DNA from: Pithys albifrons albifrons
Taxonomy: Eukaryota > Chordata > Aves > Passeriformes > Thamnophilidae
Assembly (NCBI RefSeq): GCF_047495875.1
Contig: NC_092458.1
Coordinates: forward strand, 4,113,939-4,177,938
Reading direction: 5' to 3'
Length of the DNA stretch: 64,000 nucleotides
Below, in pieces: positions 58,396 through 64,000 of this stretch; position 1 is the stretch's first letter; every line of letters begins with the position of its first letter. The position numbers and the translations under genes are program-made. The notes beneath the pieces were generated by a model. That model was not told the DNA's origin. It did not search any database and saw nothing but the letters and a program-made list of their open reading frames with translations.

Positions 58396-60281
58396 CAGGA
58401 AGAAACTTTATGGATCTTTAGCTACTCTTACAAGGAAGGGTTATTCTGTATACAGATTTATTTCATGTTTGGCTTTCTCCTTCATATGTGGAAAGTTGAA
58501 TTCAGGTGTCAACAATGTAGGTTTCTACAACTGGGTACAGTCTTTATGTTTCTGCTACTATTAGGGAAAGACGTGCTCAAGCTACCCAAAGAGCATTTGG
58601 TTAGTAGTTATTCAGGTTTCCACCTGTATGTAGCTGAATGTTTTTCTCGAGGATCTATTGACAACCATGATCAGATCTCCACTGGCAGTAAGGAGAGGCC
58701 AGGTGTGTAGGAGCATAATTGATACCTCTACACAGAGGTGCAGAATCTCAGTAAACCTCTTTGAAAATAAAATTGTTGTAGTTTCCTCAACCTCAAATAT
58801 GCAACGTTCATCAAAAAACCTCCAAAGAAACAAACCAAAACCCAAACAAAACATTCCCCTCCTCCCCACCTTCCCCCCCCCCCCCCCCCCCGCCTCCAAA
58901 TATGTAATAACTCTTTATGTCAATAAAATGCAACTTGTTTCAATGTCAGAGTAGATCATCTGGAAATAATTTCACTATCCTCCACTATGTTGTTCAGTCC
59001 AAGTCATTGTATGACCATGAGTTGGTTGATTTCTCATCATCAAATCACATATTGAAAAGAGTCAACTTTAAACAAAATAAATTATTTTAATAAATCAAAA
59101 TACTCAACCATTTAAATATCTCTCAGCCTGAAAAATGCAAAATCACAGTCATAGAAGACTGTAACCTTAATAATGGAAAGCAGGTTGAAAGAGAAGGCTT
59201 TAATATCTGTAAGGATCTGGAGATAAAAATCACTATTGAAGTAATCTGATATCACTGAATACAATATATGTATTTTAACTATCTAGGAGGTTTATATGCA
59301 GATTAAATGGCTGCTAATTAATAAATCTCATCTGGAAAAGGTGATTGTTTTATTAGCTAAGTAACTTTTTTTTTTCAATAATTGCAAAATTGGTCAGAGA
59401 TAGATAAACCTTTTACGAAGTTAAAGGAAGAGAGATCTAATGTTTTCATAGGGTTTTCATAAAAAAATATTCTTTTGGATTTCTTCTTTTCATTTCATTT
59501 ACTTTATTTTTTGTTTAATTTTTTTCCCTGTAAACTTCATTTCATTGTCAGTCTATTCACAGTTTCACATACTGAGCCACAGGAGGAATTGCTGTCAGCA
59601 GCATTTTCTTTTAACGTGGCATATTTAAATAGGCTTGCTTTGAGTCCTGAGTGAATATGAATCTCAGTTGCTTAGAGAACACACAATCTTGTATGCAAAT
59701 TGTGCATTTATTAGAAAACAGTTTTAAATATGTGTATACTGGATCTTAATTTTTAAATGTTGTTGTTTTACCCATGATCAAACTGAAATAAACAAGACAA
59801 ATAAAGCAGAACCAGCTTCAACGAAGTCACCCTAATAGTTGATTATTTGTCTCACAAGTTAATTAAGAATACACTAAAAAATATAAGGGGGTTCTGGTAT
59901 TCACTGGCTTTATGTTACAGTGTATTTTCCTTTATATGGTCCTTTGTTACTTATACTGTCCCTTACACTGCCAGGGGTAGCAAATTCACAGCAAATGTCC
60001 ACAAGTTTTAGTGACTGCACACTGGAGAGAAAAAGTAACTAGGTAACCAGATTTACAGTAATCCCAATGATCTTGTTTTTCTCCCATGAACTTTTCCCAC
60101 AGAAGTCAAAATGTGACTGATTGAATGGCAGTAGTAATTTGGAAGGCAGGTGTAAGAAGTAACTAAGATTCTTCACCTTGCCAAATACCTTTGTTTTGAC
60201 AAATTTATGATAGTGCAAACAACTCATGAATGTTGTCAAATTTTTCAAACTGGGTTTACAAAGAGATAGTATTTGTGATCC
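58396..60281. other. AT-rich DNA with a poly-C tract, no gene recognised
   Basis: A run of 19 C at 58873-58891 is preceded by an A/C-rich stretch and is likely unstable in length. The remaining sequence has no recognised gene or transposon. The facing 95- and 98-codon frames at 58612-58954 overlap the C tract and are artefacts. Confidence 0.45.
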
Positions 60282-61683
60282 ACAAAAGGGGCTGCAAGCA
60301 GGACCCTGGCAACTCCAGGCCTGTCAGCCTGACCTCCGTGCCTGGCAGGGTTATGGAGCAGTTCATCCTGAGTGCAATCACACAGCACCTTCAGGATGGA
60401 CAAGGGATTAGATCCAGTCAGCGGGGGTTTAGGAGGGGCAGGTCCTGTCTGACCAACCTGATCTCTTTCTACGATCAGGTGACCCACCTGGTGGATGAGG
60501 GGAAGGATGTGGATGTGTCTGTCTGGACTTCAGCAAGGCCTTTGACACTGTCTCCCATAATATACTCCTGGAAAAGCTGGTAGCCCATGGCTTGGACAAG
60601 TGTACCCTCTCCTGGATTAGGAGCTGGCTGGAGGGTCGGGCCCAGAGAGTGCTGGTGAACGGAGCTGCATCCAGCTGGTGGCTGGTCACCAGTGGTGTTC
60701 CCCAGGGGTCTGTGTTGGGTCCAGTCCTGTTTAACATCTTTATTGATGATTTAGATGAGGGGATTGAGTTCATCATCAGCACATTTGCTAATGACACCAA
60801 GATAGGAGAGAGTGTCGACCTGCTGGAAGGCAGGAGGGCTCTGCAGAGGGATCTGGATAGACTTGAGAGATGGGCTGATTCCAATGGGATGAAGTTCAAC
60901 AAGGGCAAGTGCCGCGTCCTGCACTTTGGCCACAACAACCCCCTGCAGCGCTCCAGGCTGGGCACAGAGTGGCTGGAGAGCAGTCAGGCAGAAAGGGACC
61001 TTGGAGTACTAATTGACAGGAAGCTCAACATGAGCCAACAGTGTGCCCAGGTGGCCAAGAAGGCCAATGGGATCCTATCCTATATCAAAAATAGCGTGGC
61101 CAACAGGAAAAGGGAAGTGATCCTTCCCCTGTACTCTGCATTGGTGAGGCCACACCTTGAGTACTGTGTTCAGTTCTGGGCCCCTCAGTTCAGAAAGGAT
61201 ATTGAGGTGCTGGAGCAGGTCCAGAGAAGAGCTACAAGGCTGGTGAAGGGACTGGAGCATAGGTCCTATGGGGAGAGGCTGAGGGAGCTGGGGTTGTTCA
61301 GCCTGGAGAAGAGGAGGCTCAGAGGTGACCTCAGCACTGTCTAGAACTACCTGAAGGGAAGTTCTAGCCATGTGGGGGTTGGTCTCTTCTCCCAGGCACT
61401 CAGCAATAGGACAAGGGGGCACGATGGGCTCAAGCTCTGCCAGGGGAAATTGAAGTTGGATATCAGAAAAAAATTCTTTCCAGAGAGAGTAATCAGGCAT
61501 TGGAATGGGCTGCCCAGAGAGGTGGTGGATTCACCATCCCTGGAGGTTTTTAAAAGCTGATTGGACGTGGCGCTGAGTGCCATGATCTAGTAAATGGACT
61601 GGAGTTGGACCAAGGGTTGGACTCAATGATCTTGGAGGTCTCTTCCAACCCAATCGATTCTATGATTCTATGATTCTATGATC
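60282..61683 (+). mobile_element. CR1 LINE, young subfamily, 1.4 kb with long RT frame
   Basis: It starts inside the reverse-transcriptase frame (GCAAGCAGGACCCTGGCAAC, encoding PGNSRPVSLTS) and ends with three tail units, ATTCTATGATTCTATG. Frame 60230-60583 carries the N-terminal part until a frameshift near 60515, at the motif A region. Frame 60592-61344 (250 residues) carries SGVPQGS at residues 34-40 and the catalytic box as FANDT at 65-69, where FADDT is expected. A stop at 61342 cuts the C-terminal part, which resumes at 61372-61560. The copy is dead but the least rearranged CR1 in the window. Confidence 0.95.
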
Positions 61684-62750
61684 TTTGTTTTCTTTTACAA
61701 AAAAATTGCAAGCTCATAGAAAGTTTATTTAAAGTCGTGTGTGAAAATACCTGTAGGTAGAATCATTTCTAGGAATTTAAATGTGCATAGTTACATTAGA
61801 AAATCAATTGATGTAAAGAACCCAATCATTCTAAGTAATAAATATTTGCAAAATCTCTTTGCCATCAATAATAACTCACATGTCAATGGCCTAAGGTTGA
61901 GTTATTTTGCTCTGAGTTATAAATAAAAAGATCCATTCTTCAATTTTTGTACTATATCAAAAGTGACTAAGTTAAGCAATTTATACTATAAAGTATTTGT
62001 TATTGTAAATTATGAAGCAAAGAAAAAACAGGAAAATTCTACTTTCTTAGTGGTCTTGGAAATAATGAACTTTTATATTTTCTAAAGCTGAATATTGCTG
62101 AAAATTAAATGATTTTCTTTCACAGTACCTTTGTTAAACTTTAGAAAACTGTGATACTCCACCTCTCTAGTGCTTATTGAAAATTAACTCTACACATGCA
62201 AATACCTGGTTTCTTGAGATCCAGTAACACACCAGGGTGAGAAATCTCTCATAAATAACCCTTGCTTCCTTAAAATACCTGCAACTACATATAGATTTTC
62301 ATTTAAAGAGAACATGTGAGTGTGCAATAGGGATTGCAGGCAATATGGTGTCAGTAGGTGTAGAGTGGTTTGATAGCTGCAAATGGCTGGCAACTGTGAT
62401 CCTTCTACTCCCATCTCAATGCAGACAAACAATTTTACCTTTTTTCCAAACTTAGTTACTAATGGTAAAATGTAGCCTTTGCTGGATAATTACATTAATA
62501 AGGGAATAGAACATCTTTCAAGACACAGAGATACTATGAGACTGTGTAAATGACAGGAATAACCTTTAAACCATTGTTCAAATGACTACATCTCTCTTAA
62601 TGCAATCTTCAGTGCTAGGGTTACCTGGACACAGACATTGTAAGAATCTCTTGGGAGACACAGTGCCAGTCTTCTTGAGCTAATGTCCAAAAATAACATA
62701 ATTGAGTTGAGGTCTTTTGTTTTTTTCTCTGCCAATGGGAGTCCAAATGC
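61684..62750. other. AT-rich DNA, no gene recognised
   Basis: No exon, RNA gene or transposon is recognised between the CR1 tail and solo LTR B4. Confidence 0.45.
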
Positions 62751-62755
62751 ACTGG

Positions 62756-63374
62756 TGTCTTGGTTTGAGATAAGCAACTGCCAACCCCCCCAAACACAGA
62801 GAGAAAAGCCTCCCTCCTAACACCAGGGAAAGGGAGGAAAAGAGAGGGGAAAGAAAAAAAAACACTTCAAACTGCATTTATACTAAATCTACATATATTT
62901 TTCACAGAAAGAAAGAGACAATTAGAAGAGAGTACAAATATACACTCAAACCAGTCTACAACAACAAGTTCCCCACCTCAACTTCTTAAAGAACACACAA
63001 ATTCTACTGTCCTAACTACACATTACTTAAGAAGAAGCTTATTCCCCAGGGAGACAAACTCAAGCAGAAAGGAGAGACCCAGAACAACACATTTTACTTT
63101 CCTGAGGTACCCTGTGAGCCAGTGGTGGGCCTGGTCCTCTCCATCCCCCCTGGGACAGCATCGTGCGTCCTCCCAAGAGGAGGGCTGAGAAGCGACTGCC
63201 TTAACCACTCCCACACTGGTTCCTACTTCCCTGGAGATGATGTCATAATGTGGTATGGAATACTGGCTAGAAGAGGTCAGCTGTTAGCCCAGCCCAGCTC
63301 AAGTCAGCTGACAGCTTCGGCCTAGTCCACGCTTCAGAGCCCAAATCTAGGCCCCCCTAGGTGAACCCATAACA
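62756..63374 (-). mobile_element. Solo LTR, family B copy 4
   Basis: The 619-bp element on the plus strand reads TGTCTTGGTTTGAGATAAGC to GTGAACCCATAACA, the reverse of B2 and B3. A perfect ACTGG duplication is at 62751-62755 and 63375-63379. About 14 bp are missing near 63261 relative to B1, between the GTATGGAATA block and CTGGCTAG. The shared LTR-internal frame is at 63023-63214 on the minus strand. Confidence 0.94.
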
Positions 63375-63379
63375 ACTGG

Positions 63380-64000
63380 CTACTTTTTACAAGACCTGCA
63401 AATATTAAATAATTTTCAAACTGAACAGCAAGCATCCTGCATAATGTCTCTGAATCACTGTTCTGTTTAATAATGTATTTAAAAATTGAAGTACTATGCA
63501 CATAACCAAACTTAAGCAATTAATGGACTTAGTAAGCATTGTAACTATGTTATATGAAATTCCTGAAATTCCTTTGTAGTTCTTTAACAAAGCATCATTT
63601 TTGGAAAAGCAATGAAATGGAACACATTCATTTTTCAACCTGCAGTCCAGCTCACAGGTGAAGAGAGGCACTAACCTCTCAGGTTAGAGTTGTTTTATGT
63701 ACACCTGCATTCTTCACAAAACTGACAGAGCTGGAAGCAGTTGGTCAGTTCACTGTGCTTATTATGTGTTTTGTGCAAGAAAAAGAATCAAGAGAGCAGA
63801 AGAATACTTTCAAAGATGTCTTTACTATACCAAACACGCCAGAATAATATGCAAAGAAATAAAAAACCAAAACCCCAGAACAACACAGTGCAAACATGAG
63901 TCAAGTAGACAGGTGTGCTCTCTTGAAAGTTATTTTTGACAAATCACTTACTTTCTAACTGACACTAATCTGTGAAATGTACTTATGATACAATAAATTT
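63380..64000. other. AT-rich DNA at the window edge, no gene recognised
   Basis: Open frames of 61-88 codons on both strands lack domain signatures. No repeat family is recognised. Confidence 0.4.

Noticed and set aside
1..64000. CRISPR arrays, operons, bacterial promoters or a prophage
   Set aside because: Base composition, CR1 LINEs, LTRs and microsatellites identify vertebrate nuclear DNA; no such prokaryotic structure is present.

Overview
This is a stretch of avian nuclear DNA with no recognisable host protein-coding gene, tRNA or rRNA. The organism is called a bird because CR1 LINE copies with the (ATTCTATG)n 3' tail are abundant and several LTR families of the kind common in neoavian, especially passerine, genomes are present. 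The background is AT-rich. The open frames are short and scattered, and most longer ones fall inside transposons or simple repeats. The window most likely lies in an intergenic desert or inside a large intron.

Layout. 1-12.5 kb: AT-rich unique DNA with a solo LTR (1882-2488), a small tandem duplication (2714-2958), an ERVL-type LTR (4796-5367), a class I-like LTR (about 7212-7682), a 1-kb ERVL-like LTR (10532-11602) and LTR copy C1 (11835-12528). 12.5-27 kb: CR1 fragments (12534, 15437, 18885, 23511, 26053), an LTR at 14599-15041, a TCTA microsatellite, an AT-rich microsatellite and a 57-nt hairpin at 26894-26950. 27.5-31.2 kb: two LTRs, then a 627-bp fragment of an RTE-like non-LTR retrotransposon flanked by a 70-bp direct repeat. 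32.7-38.6 kb: CR1, a minus-strand ERV remnant split by solo LTR C2, a very old CR1 and solo LTR C3. 40-49 kb: solo LTR B2, then about 8.4 kb with almost no recognisable repeats. 49.18-50.21 kb: about 1 kb of pure polypyrimidine satellite. 50.8-64 kb: solo LTRs A2, B3 and B4, and several CR1 copies, two of which keep long reverse-transcriptase frames.

The elements do not form a pathway; the window records successive insertions. Nine LTRs have 5-bp flanking duplications, seven of them perfect, so each of those is an independent solo LTR and not one end of a provirus. No intact gag, pol or env frame was found. The RTE-like fragment is the most unusual item, because RTE elements in birds are known mainly from AviRTE, which Suh et al. 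described as horizontally transferred between some tropical bird lineages and filarial nematodes. Boundaries marked approximate come from reading the sequence; family names would need a RepeatMasker or Dfam comparison.
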